DNA of 64,000 nucleotides, taken from the NCBI RefSeq assembly GCF_003752025.1, contig NZ_RJKR01000010.1:62001-126000 (forward strand). Direction: 5' to 3'. Every line of letters starts with the position of its first letter. The first letter of the stretch is position 1. A program made the translations under genes and the position numbers. The notes under the pieces are model-generated. The model was not told the origin of the DNA. It searched no databases and worked only from the letters and a program-made list of their open reading frames with translations. Source of the stretch: Curtobacterium sp. PhB115. GTDB lineage: Bacteria; Actinomycetota; Actinomycetes; Actinomycetales; Microbacteriaceae. This document shows, one piece after another, positions 25,796-37,326 of the stretch.

Positions 25796-27246
25796 CGCGC
25801 GAACGCCGACCGGTCACGATCGTCGTCCCGATCTACGACGACCTCCCGGGGCTCGAACGCTGCATCGAGGCGCTGCTCGAGACCGTCGACTTCTCGATCG
25901 ACCGCGTCCTGCTGGCGAACGACGTCGGCCCCCACGTCGACACGATCGAGGCCCGGGTGCTCGAGCTCGTCGGCGACCGCGACGGCTTCGAGTACACGCG
26001 GAACGCGGCGAACCTCGGGTTCGTCGGCAACTGCAACCGCGCGGTGCTCGACCTCGACCGGACGGGCAACGACGTCCTGCTGCTCAACAGCGACACGGTG
26101 CCGATGCCCGGCTTCCTCGACGAGATGACCGACGTGCTCGCCTCGGACGACTCGATCGGCGTGGTGTGCGCCCGGAGCGACAACGCCACCATCGCCTCGT
26201 TCCCCTACGCCCGCCGCAACCCGCGCGCGACGCTCTCCCCGCGCCGCACGCGGGAGCTGCACGGCCGTACGAAGTACCTGCTCCCCCGGTCGACGGTGTC
26301 GCCGGTCGCGATGGGCTTCTGCTTCCTCATCCGGCGCGAGGTCATCGACCGGTACGGCCTGTTCGACGAGGTCTTCTCCCCGGGCTACGGCGAGGAGAAC
26401 GACTTCTGCCTGCGGATCAACGAGCACGGCTTCACCTCCGTCCTCGCCAACCGCGCCCTCGTCCTGCACACCGGGTCGACGAGCTTCAGCGGTGACCGCG
26501 GCCCGTCCCTCCGCCTGGAGCACGAGCGCATCCTGCTCGAGCGGTACCCCTTCTACGCCGGCGCCGTCGCCCTGTTCCTGGCGCGCTACCGCGACGCCGT
26601 CGACGTCTTCGCCGACGCGTTCCTCCCAGACGACGACGTCGTGCGCGTCGCGCTGCACCTGCCGGCCGAACTCTCCGACGACGTCACGGCCCGCGTCCGC
26701 TCGGTCCTCGCCGCCGCTCCGGAGGACGTCGTCGTGACGGTCATCGTCGCGAAGGCGCAGATCCGAGTAGCCAGGCAGGCCTTCCCGGGCGCACTCATCG
26801 CCGCCGGTGGCCGCCCCCGGCAGATCTTCGACGTCGCGGTCGCCCTCGGCGCGCTGACGACCTTCGCGCAGCTCTCCACGCTGAACGCCAACGCACCCCG
26901 CTGGATCCTGGTCGACCCGGTGTCGCACGACATCCGCTGGTCGCACGCCGTCGCGAACCACCGGGCGTCCGCGATCGACCGCATCCTGCGTCGGTTCGAG
27001 AACCAGAGCACCTCCTGGCGGGGTGGCGACGAGCTCATCGGGCTGATCCGGATGGCAGCGGGGACCGAGATCGACCCGGCGGCGCTCCGTGCGCGCTGGC
27101 ACGCCGTCTCGGACATCGCCGAGGCCACCGGCCTGCTCGTGCACCGCGCCACGGTCTCCTTCCGTCGCCTGACCGCACTGAGCTTCGGGGCACGGAACCC
27201 ACGCATCGTCGCGCGGATCCGCGCGATCACCGGGCGGGGCGCGTGA
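25792..27246 (+). CDS. GT2-family glycosyltransferase (paralogue of the 8876 gene)
   Basis: GT-A inverting transferase, 484 aa. Motifs occur at the same positions as in the gene at 8876: VVPIYDDLPGLERCI, NAANLGFVGNCNRAVLDLD at 71-89, LLNSDTVP with NSD at 99-101, CARSDNATIASFPYA, VAMGFCFLIRREVIDRYG and PGYGEENDFCLRI with EEND at 201-204. The C-terminal half differs and lacks the coiled coil of its paralogue. It is the last gene of the island on this strand and is followed by a strong palindromic terminator. Confidence 0.9.
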   Translation: MTRERRPVTIVVPIYDDLPGLERCIEALLETVDFSIDRVLLANDVGPHVDTIEARVLELVGDRDGFEYTRNAANLGFVGNCNRAVLDLDRTGNDVLLLNSDTVPMPGFLDEMTDVLASDDSIGVVCARSDNATIASFPYARRNPRATLSPRRTRELHGRTKYLLPRSTVSPVAMGFCFLIRREVIDRYGLFDEVFSPGYGEENDFCLRINEHGFTSVLANRALVLHTGSTSFSGDRGPSLRLEHERILLERYPFYAGAVALFLARYRDAVDVFADAFLPDDDVVRVALHLPAELSDDVTARVRSVLAAAPEDVVVTVIVAKAQIRVARQAFPGALIAAGGRPRQIFDVAVALGALTTFAQLSTLNANAPRWILVDPVSHDIRWSHAVANHRASAIDRILRRFENQSTSWRGGDELIGLIRMAAGTEIDPAALRARWHAVSDIAEATGLLVHRATVSFRRLTALSFGARNPRIVARIRAITGRGA

Positions 27247-27259
27247 CGCGACCCGTCGG

Positions 27260-27307
27260 CTGACGGGAGGCCCGTGGCGGCGCCGCCACGGGCCTCCAGT
27301 CCGTCAG
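27260..27307. terminator. Bidirectional palindromic terminator (module 1)
   Basis: Outer arms CTGACGG/CCGTCAG and a perfect inner palindrome GGAGGCCCGTGGCGGCG / CGCCGCCACGGGCCTCC. It lies between the convergent GT2 gene and the phosphotransferase gene and includes the latter's stop codon. It belongs to the GGAGGC palindrome family seen six more times in the window. Confidence 0.85.
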
Positions 27308-28221
27308 GTGACCGCGTCGACGACCGCAACGTGCCGCGCAACGGTCGTCGCGTCCCACGCACCCACCAGGTGCAGCGTCGCGATGCGGAACACCAGGGCC
27401 CGCACGAGGAGCTGCCGCCACTCGGGCTCACCCGCGCCGAGGGCGTCGAGCCGGTCGACGGCGACGCCGTGCCAGCAGACCGCATCGGCGGCGGCGACCG
27501 CGAGCCCGAACCCGGCAGGGCGCCAGTACGGCGGCCAGTCGATGATCGCGGGCGCGTGCCCGGCGGCGAACAGGACGTTGCCGAGCAGGTCGCCGTGGAC
27601 CAGCTGCGCCGGGGCGTCGACGGGACGGAACGCGGCAGCGAGCCGGTCGAGGGTCGGGTCGGCCGGCAGCGGTTCCTCGCCCCAGGCCATGCCGTCGGCA
27701 CGACGCCAGGGGTCGTCGGTGTCGGCTCCGGCGACGCGCAGGAAGTCGGGTCGGTCGACGTCGGCGACCGCCCGGTGGAACGCTCGGCCGGCCCGGATCA
27801 CGTCGGTGACGCGGGACTCGTCCGCGGCACCGGCGACGAACTCCCACGCCTCCCAGTCGCCCGACCGCCAGCCCCCGTCACGGGTGGGGACGGGCCGGGG
27901 TGTCCGGAACGCCGGGGTGTGCCCGAGGTGGGACAGCAGCTCAGCGCGCCAGTCGGTCACGTCGGCGCCGTCGTGCGGCCGGAGGACGACGGCGCGGGTA
28001 CGGGCTCGTGTGCCGACACCGGCGGCCGCGTCGGCACCGGCGTCCGCGGCGGCACCGGCGTCCGCGGCGGCACCGGCGTCCGCGGCGGCACCGGCGTCCG
28101 CGGCGGCGTCGGCACGCCAGGACAGCCCGCGACCGCCGGCGAGCGGCACGGGCGTGGACTCCCCCACCCCGAACGCCCGGAGCACCCCGGCGTCGGGAGC
28201 GGCCGTCCCCGCGCCGGTCAC
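27304..28221 (-). CDS. APH-family phosphotransferase-like protein, 305 aa
   Basis: Small-molecule kinase fold of the aminoglycoside/choline/homoserine kinase group. The catalytic loop is LVHGDLLGNVLFAAG and the metal-binding motif is IIDWPPYWRPAGFG. The N-lobe has TRAVVLRPHDG, which may include the nucleotide-binding strand, and DWEAWEFVAG as the hinge. An Ala/Asp/Gly repeat coded by an 18-bp minisatellite interrupts the N-lobe at residues 38-66. The GTG start at 28221 overlaps the DUF2200 stop by 4 bp. The substrate cannot be named; antibiotic resistance should not be assumed. Confidence 0.8.
   Translation of the reverse strand: MTGAGTAAPDAGVLRAFGVGESTPVPLAGGRGLSWRADAAADAGAAADAGAAADAGAAADAGADAAAGVGTRARTRAVVLRPHDGADVTDWRAELLSHLGHTPAFRTPRPVPTRDGGWRSGDWEAWEFVAGAADESRVTDVIRAGRAFHRAVADVDRPDFLRVAGADTDDPWRRADGMAWGEEPLPADPTLDRLAAAFRPVDAPAQLVHGDLLGNVLFAAGHAPAIIDWPPYWRPAGFGLAVAAADAVCWHGVAVDRLDALGAGEPEWRQLLVRALVFRIATLHLVGAWDATTVARHVAVVDAVT
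28033..28104. repeat. Four 18-bp tandem repeats inside the phosphotransferase gene
   Basis: Four identical units of GGCACCGGCGTCCGCGGC in a row plus partial units on both sides. The unit length is a multiple of three, so it encodes the repeat ADAGAA on the minus strand and copy-number change would alter protein length without shifting the frame. Confidence 0.9.
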
Positions 28222-28568
28222 GCTGTCCGGAGCACCTTCGCCATCGGACGGCCCTTGGCGACCTCGTCGACGAGCTTGTCGAGGTACCGGATCTGCCGCA
28301 TCAGCGGATCGTCGAGCTCCTCGATCCGCACGCCGCAGATCACACCCGTGATGAGCGGTGCGTTCTCGTTCAGGTGTGCGGCGGCGAAGAAGTCACGGAA
28401 CGTGGTCTCGTCCGCCAGGTGCCGGTCGAGCGCGGCGTCGTCGAAGCCCGTGAGCCACTCGACGACGGTGTCGAGCTCCGCCTTCGTGTGGCCCTTCCGC
28501 TCCACCTTCGCCAGGTAGTGCGGGTAGACCGACGCGAACGGCGTGTCGAAGATCCGGTGCTCGGCCAC
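28218..28568 (-). CDS. DUF2200 family protein, 116 aa
   Basis: A conserved protein of unknown function. The family pattern is clear: HRIFDTPFASVYPHYLAKVE, GHTKAELDTVVEWLTGFD, LITGVICGVRIEELDDPLM and IRYLDKLVDEVAKGRPM. The GTG at 28568 is chosen because GAGGAGA lies 6 nt upstream, and the length then matches the family. It lies 11 bp downstream of dnaE and overlaps the phosphotransferase gene, so the three genes can be read as one operon. It has no membrane segment. Confidence 0.9.
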   Translation of the reverse strand: MAEHRIFDTPFASVYPHYLAKVERKGHTKAELDTVVEWLTGFDDAALDRHLADETTFRDFFAAAHLNENAPLITGVICGVRIEELDDPLMRQIRYLDKLVDEVAKGRPMAKVLRTA

Positions 28569-28579
28569 GGTCGTCTCCT

Positions 28580-32113
<3,534 letters not shown>

Positions 32114-32227
32114 GGAACCTCCGGTTCGTACGGTCTGCGGCGGGGTGGGACAAGCCTAACCGCGAGCTCGGACAAACCCGCGCGTGTCCGACGGCATCGG
32201 CGTCCGAGCCTCGTGCGGCCCCCGCTC

Positions 32228-32280
32228 GGTGAGCAGGAATGGTCGAGTGGCAGGACGCGACCCGACCATTTCTGCTCACC
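32228..32280. repeat. Third copy of the GTGAGCAGAAATGGTCG hairpin
   Basis: Arms 32228-32245 and 32263-32280 with a 17-nt loop; one base differs between the arms (GAGCAGGAAT against ATTTCTGCTC). It matches the pair at 4171-4359. It begins the 1022-bp gene-free stretch upstream of dnaE, immediately before the tandem array. The dnaE promoter should lie between 32114 and this hairpin, but I cannot name its boxes. Confidence 0.85.
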
Positions 32281-32305
32281 ATGCGGGGTGGGCGCGCCCG
32301 GCGCC

Positions 32306-33069
32306 GGCCGGGAGGCGCGTGGCGGGGCCGCACCGCGCCTCCAGACCAGCACCGGGTCGCGACACGCGCGGGGCGCCACGCCCAGGTCCCGCAACACGCC
32401 GCGTGCAGGCCGCCACGGGGATGCAAAGCGTCGCCTGGCGGCGCCGCGGGCGACAGTTCATGACCCCTCGGCGCAAGCGGCCGGAGAAGGCACGGCAACG
32501 GCCGGGAGGCGCGTGGCGGGGTCGCACCGCGCCTCCAGGCCGGCACCGGGTCGCCACACGCGCGGGGCGCCACGCCGAGGTTCCGCAACACGCCGCGAGC
32601 AGGCCGCCGCGGGCGCGCAAAGCGCCGCCTGGCGGTGCCGCGGGCGACAGTTCGTGACCCCTCGGCGCAAGCGGCCGGGGACGGCCCGGCGACGGCCGGG
32701 AGGCGCGGGGCGGGGTCGCACCGCGCCTCCAGGCCGGCACGGGGTCGCGACACGCGCGGTGCGCCACGCCGAGGGTCCGCAACACGCCGCGAGCAGGCAG
32801 CCGCGGGGACGCAAAGCGTCGCCTGGCGGCGCCGCGGGCGACAGTTCGTGACCCCTCGGCCCAAGCAGCCGGGGACGGCGCGGCGACGGCCGGGAGGCGC
32901 GTGGCGGGGTCGCACCGCGCCTCCAGGCCGGCACCGGGTTGCGACACGCGCGGGGCGCCACGCCGAGGTTCCGCAACACGCCGCGAGCAGGCCGCCACGG
33001 GGACGCAAAGCGTCGCCTGGCGGCGCCGCGGGCGACCGTTCGTGACCCCTCGGCGCAAGCGGCCGGGGC
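32306..33069. repeat. Tandem array of four 194-bp units
   Basis: Units begin GGCCGGGAGGCGCG at 32306, 32500, 32694 and 32888, exactly 194 bp apart; the last is slightly shortened. Copies differ by scattered substitutions. Each unit holds a module 1 palindrome (GGAGGCGCG...CGCGCCTCC) and a larger inverted repeat bounded by CGCCGAGG and CCTCGGCG. The latter nests GACGC-AAA-GCGTC stems and GGGCGACAGTTCGTGACC. Open frames run through it in several phases because 194 is not a multiple of three and stops are rare, but none looks like a real gene. It lies between the rluD end and dnaE start. Confidence 0.95.
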
Positions 33070-33118
33070 GGGCGCGCCCGCCCAAGCGTCAGAGTGACCC
33101 CGGCGCAAGCCGCCGGGG
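33066..33118 (-). terminator. Two hairpins downstream of rluD
   Basis: A perfect loop-less 18-bp palindrome GGGCGGGCGCGCCCGCCC at 33066-33083 and an 8-bp stem CCCCGGCG/CGCCGGGG at 33098-33118 with a 5-nt loop. Both follow the rluD stop codon on the minus strand and would end the long division operon before the tandem array. Confidence 0.7.
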
Positions 33119-33135
33119 AGGGCGCGCTGGCCGCG

Positions 33136-34065
33136 TCAGGCGGAGGCGCTCCGGATGCGGTCGAGCGCACGCTGCAGGTCCTCCGGGTACGACGCCTGGA
33201 ACTCCACCCAGTCGCCAGTGCGCGGGTGCGCGAAGCCGAGTCGGACGGCGTCGAGCCACTGCCGGGTCAGCCCGAGCTCCTCGGCCAGCACCGGGTCGGC
33301 CCCGTACATCGTGTCGCCGACGAGCGGGTGGCGTGTCGCAGCCATGTGCACCCGGATCTGGTGGGTGCGCCCGGTCTCCAGGTGGACCTCGAGCAGGGTC
33401 GCGGAGCGGAAGGCCTCGAGGGTCTCGTAGTGCGTCACGCTCGGCTTGCCGTCGGCGGTGACGGCGAACTTCCAGTCACTCGACGGGTGCCGACCGATCG
33501 GTGCGTCCACGGTGCCGGACGTCGGGTCCGGGTGGCCCTGCGCGAGGGCGTGGTAGACCTTCTCGACCGTGCGCTCCTTGAAGGCGCGCTTGAGGTGCGT
33601 GTACGCGAGCTCGGTCTTCGCCACGACCATGAGCCCGGACGTGCCGACGTCGAGCCGGTGCACGATACCCGCGCGCTCGGCGGCACCGGAGGTCGCGATC
33701 GTGAAGCCGGCCGCCGCCAGGCCACCGGGCACGGTCGGGCCGTCCCACCCGGGCGACGGGTGTGCGGCGACGCCGACGGGCTTGTCGACGACGACGATGT
33801 CCTCGTCGTCGTGCACGATCGTCATGCCGGGGACCACCGCCGGCACGATGCGCGGCGGCTCCTTCGGGGACCACTCGACCTCGAGCCACGAGTCGGCGTG
33901 CAGCCGGTCGGACTTGTCGACGACGACGCCGTCGACACGGACACCGCCGGCAGCGACGACGTCGGCGGCGAAGGAACGACTGAACCCGAGGAGCTTCGCG
34001 ATGGCGGCGTCGACACGCTCACCGGCGAGCCCGTCGGGCACGGGAAGGGAACGCGAATCGGTCAC
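33136..34065 (-). CDS. rluD: RluA/RluD-family pseudouridine synthase
   Basis: Converts specific uridines of 23S rRNA to pseudouridine. 309 aa with an N-terminal S4-like RNA-binding domain ([35 protein letters not shown]) and a catalytic domain with [19 protein letters not shown], whose Asp is the nucleophile, and [13 protein letters not shown]. The GTG start at 34065 overlaps the lspA stop by 4 bp. The lspA-rluD order is common in Gram-positives. The exact target site (1911/1915/1917 or other) cannot be deduced. Confidence 0.93.
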   Translation of the reverse strand: MTDSRSLPVPDGLAGERVDAAIAKLLGFSRSFAADVVAAGGVRVDGVVVDKSDRLHADSWLEVEWSPKEPPRIVPAVVPGMTIVHDDEDIVVVDKPVGVAAHPSPGWDGPTVPGGLAAAGFTIATSGAAERAGIVHRLDVGTSGLMVVAKTELAYTHLKRAFKERTVEKVYHALAQGHPDPTSGTVDAPIGRHPSSDWKFAVTADGKPSVTHYETLEAFRSATLLEVHLETGRTHQIRVHMAATRHPLVGDTMYGADPVLAEELGLTRQWLDAVRLGFAHPRTGDWVEFQASYPEDLQRALDRIRSASA

Positions 34066-34727
34066 GTGGCGTCGTGGCCCAGCGTGTCGCGTCGGTCACG
34101 GTGATCCTGACCGGAGGCACGGGTCGACTCGTCGACGTCGGCGTCGGCCGACGAGAACGCGGCCCCACCGTCGAGCGGCTCGGTCGTGTCCGCCTCGGCA
34201 CGCTTCGCCGACACCGTGCGGGAGCCGTCGAGGTTCACGCCGAGGATCACGAGCAGCACGAAGATCACCATGCTGATGCAGATGAACGAGTCAGCGATGT
34301 TGTAGATCGCCGGCATCATCCACGGCGTCGAGATGAAGTCCACCACGTGGCCGCGACCGAAGCCGGGCTCACGGAAGAGTCGGTCGACCAGGTTGCCGAG
34401 CGCGCCGCCGAGCAGCATGCCGAGCACGATCGCCCACCACATCGACCGGATGCGCCGGGCGTAGACGATGATCGCGACCACGACGGCGGCCGAGACGATC
34501 GAGAACACCCAGGTCATGTTCACCGCGAACGAGAACGCGGCCCCCGGGTTCCGGACGTACAGGAACTGGAGCGCCCCGCCGAGGACCGCGACGGGGGTGC
34601 CGTACGGCAGGTTGGCGACGACCAGCGCCTTCGCGACCTGGTCGAACGCCACCACCACGACAGCGGCGAAGGCCAGTGCCGCGATCGCGCGGACACTGAC
34701 CTTCGCTCGTGATGCTGGTCGCGACAA
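34062..34727 (-). CDS. lspA: Lipoprotein signal peptidase (signal peptidase II)
   Basis: Membrane aspartyl protease that cleaves prolipoprotein signal peptides. Four membrane helices; catalytic Asp residues in [12 protein letters not shown] and [13 protein letters not shown], with the family motif [12 protein letters not shown]. The last 50 residues form a long polar tail ([20 protein letters not shown]) beyond the usual end of about 165 aa, as in some other Microbacteriaceae. The start is a TTG at 34727, the only start codon that keeps the first helix. It follows divIVA by 2 bp. CtaC in this window is a probable substrate. Confidence 0.95.
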   Translation of the reverse strand: MSRPASRAKVSVRAIAALAFAAVVVVAFDQVAKALVVANLPYGTPVAVLGGALQFLYVRNPGAAFSFAVNMTWVFSIVSAAVVVAIIVYARRIRSMWWAIVLGMLLGGALGNLVDRLFREPGFGRGHVVDFISTPWMMPAIYNIADSFICISMVIFVLLVILGVNLDGSRTVSAKRAEADTTEPLDGGAAFSSADADVDESTRASGQDHRDRRDTLGHDAT

Positions 34728-34729
34728 CG

Positions 34730-35413
34730 TCAGTTGCCGAAGCCCTGCGCCGAAGCCGGCGCCGGGGTGAGACCGGACTGCTCGCCCGAGGAGTCGAGCT
34801 CGGAGAGCTGCCCCTGGATGTAGCTCTTGAGCTGCGCACGGTAGTCGCGCTCGAAGGTGCGGAGCTCGTCGATCTTGCCCTCGAGCTGGCGCTGCTCCTG
34901 CTCGAGCACCGCGACACGCTGACGGTTCGTGTTCTCGGTGTCGGCGATGATCTGGCGCTGCTTGGCCTCGGCCTCGGACACGAGACGCGCTGCCTGGGCG
35001 GTGCCCTCGGCGATGAGCGCGTCGCGCTTCTCGACGCCTTCGCGGACGTGCTCCTCGTGGAGACGACGCGCGAGGGTCAGGAGGTTCGTGGTGCCCTCGG
35101 TGTCCTCGTCCGCCGGGACCGTAGTGGCCGGCGCGGCCGCTGCGACCGGAGCGGGCTCCGGTGCTGCTGCGACGGGAGCCGGTTCCGGCTCGGGCGCGGC
35201 TTCCGGCTCGGCCTTCTCGAGCTGCACCGGCTGCTGCGGAGCGGACTCGGCCGCCTGCAGGCGCTGACGGAGCTCGTCGTTCTCCGCGGTCAGGCGGCGG
35301 AGCTCGACCACGACCTCGTCGAGGAAGTCATCGACCTCGTCCTGGTCGTAGCCTTCGCGGAACTTCGTCGGCTGGAACCGCTTGTTGACTACGTCTTCCG
35401 GCGTCAAAGCCAT
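34730..35413 (-). CDS. divIVA: Polar growth and septum protein DivIVA/Wag31
   Basis: Coiled-coil scaffold that marks curved membrane at poles and septa and directs wall growth. The N-terminal lipid-binding domain is ALTPEDVVNKRFQPTKFREG and YDQDEVDDFLDEVVVELRRL. A Glu/Pro/Ala linker (EPEPAPVAAAPEPAPVAAAA) and a second coiled coil (AQAARLVSEAEAKQRQIIAD, LEQEQRQLEGKIDELRTFER) follow. The start ATG at 35413 has GAGGTGA 5 nt upstream; an ATG three codons earlier has no such site. 227 aa. It lies at the 3' end of the dcw region, 188 bp after yggT, so it may have its own promoter. Confidence 0.95.
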   Translation of the reverse strand: MALTPEDVVNKRFQPTKFREGYDQDEVDDFLDEVVVELRRLTAENDELRQRLQAAESAPQQPVQLEKAEPEAAPEPEPAPVAAAPEPAPVAAAAPATTVPADEDTEGTTNLLTLARRLHEEHVREGVEKRDALIAEGTAQAARLVSEAEAKQRQIIADTENTNRQRVAVLEQEQRQLEGKIDELRTFERDYRAQLKSYIQGQLSELDSSGEQSGLTPAPASAQGFGN

Positions 35414-35601
35414 TGCCGTCACCTCAATAGAACTGCTGAACGTGTGGAACCGTCTCGGTGCGACCGAATGTACCAGTCGAGCCGTGCGGTGCGGATGTCA
35501 CGCCGGAGCGTGCATCGATCCCGACCACCGTACACCGACGATGGGGCGGAACCGTGACCATGCCGTTGGCGTGGCGCGTGTCGTGGCTTTCGCCACGTGG
35601 A

Positions 35602-35904
35602 TCAGTTTGCGAAAACCGGGATGAGCAGGGCGACCACGAACCGGAGGATGATCGCCGCGAGGAGCACGATCGTCCATCCGAAGTCAATCGCCACGGGCCC
35701 CATCCGCATCGGCGGCAGGACCTTCTTGACCGCCTTGATCGGCGGGTCGGTGACCGTGTAGACCAGGTCGGCCACCACGAGCATCCCCCCTCGCGGTCGC
35801 CACGAACGATTGAACTGCTGGACGAGGTCGAAGATGAACCGCCCCCACAGCACCAGGATGTACAGCAGGAGGAGGTAGTAGACGATCGTGAGGATCACGG
35901 TCAC
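35602..35904 (-). CDS. YggT-family membrane protein
   Basis: A small integral membrane protein (100 aa) with two hydrophobic blocks (VILTIVYYLLLLYILVLWG and DFGWTIVLLAAIILRFVVAL) separated by the conserved loop DPPIKAVKKVLPPMRMG. It is a regular member of the sepF-yggT-divIVA segment of Gram-positive dcw clusters. Its role is not known precisely, though it is linked to division or membrane organisation by context. GTG start at 35904; 71 bp after sepF. Confidence 0.92.
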   Translation of the reverse strand: MTVILTIVYYLLLLYILVLWGRFIFDLVQQFNRSWRPRGGMLVVADLVYTVTDPPIKAVKKVLPPMRMGPVAIDFGWTIVLLAAIILRFVVALLIPVFAN

Positions 35905-35975
35905 GATGGGGCTCGCTCAGCTCGGGTGGGATCGGTCAGGCGACCGAGCTCACGGGGCGGGTGGGCCTGAGGTAC

Positions 35976-36551
35976 TCAGGACTGGGCGAAGAAGTTCGCC
36001 TCGATGTCGGACTCTACCTCAGCAGGCTCACCGCTCACTGCGACGTGGGCGGGCGAGAGCAGGAAGACCTTGTTCGTGACGCGCTCGATCTTGCCGTACA
36101 GCCCGAGCGAGAGGCCGGAGGCGAAGTCGATCATGCGACGCGCGTCGTTCTCGGTCATCTGCGAGAGGTTGATGATGACGGGGATGCCGTCGCGGAAGCT
36201 CTCGGCGATGGACTGGGCGTCCTTGTACTCGCGCGGGTGGACGGTGAGGATCTCGTTCATTTCCTGGACCGGGGTCGCCTTCTGTGCGGTCGTGTGCGAG
36301 CGGCGGAGCGGAGTGACCTGGGCGCCGCGCTGGTGGGTGTTCTTCGTCGCAGCCGGAGCCGCAGCGGGTGCCGCGGCAGGAGCGGCGGTGGCCACGGGGG
36401 CAGCCGCGGGCGCGGGCGTCTCCGGAGCAGCGGCCTTCGTCTCCGGCGCCTGCTGGCGCGCGGGCGCAGCCTGCTGCGGCTCGTCCTCGTAGTCGAGTTC
36501 TTCGTCGGCGAGGCCGAGGTAGACCATCGTCTTCTTCAGCGGGTTGGCCAT
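35976..36551 (-). CDS. sepF: Cell division protein SepF
   Basis: Membrane anchor and alignment factor of FtsZ at the division site. 191 aa: N-terminal amphipathic membrane-binding helix ([20 protein letters not shown]), an Ala/Pro-rich linker at about 28-70, and the conserved SepF core with [32 protein letters not shown] and [25 protein letters not shown] lies 4 nt before the ATG at 36551. In actinobacteria that lack FtsA and ZipA, SepF is the main FtsZ anchor, and neither gene is in this cluster. Confidence 0.96.
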   Translation of the reverse strand: MANPLKKTMVYLGLADEELDYEDEPQQAAPARQQAPETKAAAPETPAPAAAPVATAAPAAAPAAAPAATKNTHQRGAQVTPLRRSHTTAQKATPVQEMNEILTVHPREYKDAQSIAESFRDGIPVIINLSQMTENDARRMIDFASGLSLGLYGKIERVTNKVFLLSPAHVAVSGEPAEVESDIEANFFAQS

Positions 36552-36593
36552 GGTTCCTCCGGAGTTCGTGCTCGTGGATGCCCTGCAACGAGG

Positions 36594-37319
36594 CTAGGGC
36601 GCGACCGGCCGGTTTCCCGTGATTGCGGTGCCGATCCGCAGGTGTGTCGCGCCCTCGAGGATCGCTTCGGCGTAGTCGCCGCTCATCCCGGCCGAGATGT
36701 CGGTCGCGCCGGGAGCGAGTGCCGCCACCCGGTCCGAGATCGCGCGCAGTCGTGCGAAGGCCGGTCGGGGTTCCTCGTCGAGGGGTGCGACCGCCATCAC
36801 GCCGCGCAACCGGATCGTGCCGGTCTCGAGCACGCGCGCCACCATCGCCTCGACGTCGTCGGGCTGCACACCCCCGCGTCCGGGGTCGTCGGTGAGGTTC
36901 ACCTGCACGAACCCGTCGATGACGGGCGGCTCCGGTTCGGCCTCGGTCGGCGCGAAGGCGTCCACGACGGACGAGCGGTCGAGGGACTGTACGACGTGTG
37001 CGTACCGCCGGACCTGCCGGGCCTTCTTCGACTGCAGCTGGCCGACGAAGTGCCAGGTGAGCGGCACGTCAGCGAGCTCCTCGGCCTTGGCCTGCGCCTC
37101 TTGGTGGCGGTTCTCCCCCACGTCGGTGACGCCGAGCGAAGCGAGCTCGCGGACGAGGGACGCGGGGTGGAACTTCGTCACGACGACCAGCGTCAGGTCG
37201 TCGGCCGAGCGCCCTGCGGCGCGCGCCGCGTCGGCGATGCCGCTCCTGACGGACGCGAGACGCGCCTCCAGTCCGTCGTCGTGGGACGAGGCGGACGGGA
37301 GGCGCGGGTCGGCTACCAA
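36594..37319 (-). CDS. YggS/PLPBP-family PLP-binding protein
   Basis: Single-domain alanine-racemase-like barrel that binds pyridoxal phosphate and keeps its level balanced. 241 aa. PLP Lys in LTLVVVTKFHPASLV; family motifs DVGENRHQEAQAKAEEL, TWHFVGQLQSKKARQ and ISAGMSGDYAEAILEGATHLRIGTAI. The TTG start at 37319 lies 7 bp after the ftsZ stop and is the only one available. The first 22 residues are not family-like and are encoded by a GGAGGC palindrome (37261-37306). Sits between ftsZ and sepF as usual in actinobacteria. Confidence 0.93.
   Translation of the reverse strand: MVADPRLPSASSHDDGLEARLASVRSGIADAARAAGRSADDLTLVVVTKFHPASLVRELASLGVTDVGENRHQEAQAKAEELADVPLTWHFVGQLQSKKARQVRRYAHVVQSLDRSSVVDAFAPTEAEPEPPVIDGFVQVNLTDDPGRGGVQPDDVEAMVARVLETGTIRLRGVMAVAPLDEEPRPAFARLRAISDRVAALAPGATDISAGMSGDYAEAILEGATHLRIGTAITGNRPVAP
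37261..37306. repeat. Module 1 palindrome inside the 5' end of yggS
   Basis: Arms CGCGCCTCCAGTCCG (37261-37275) and CGGACGGGAGGCGCG (37292-37306) with a 16-nt loop. Elsewhere in the window this palindrome is intergenic. Here it provides coding sequence for the extra N-terminal residues of YggS and places a strong hairpin just after the start codon. Confidence 0.85.
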
Positions 37320-37326
37320 GGGCGAC

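Noticed and set aside
27304..28221. Aminoglycoside resistance gene
   Set aside because: Only the general kinase-fold motifs HGD and IDW are visible. Substrate-site residues cannot be matched to known resistance enzymes, and the gene is linked to dnaE and DUF2200 rather than to a mobile element.
32306..33069. CRISPR array
   Set aside because: The whole 194-bp period is repeated, with no short repeat and unique spacer pattern, and no cas genes are present.
32276..33170. Repeat proteins encoded across the 194-bp array
   Set aside because: 194 is not divisible by three, so each unit would be read in a new frame; frames stay open only because of GC content.
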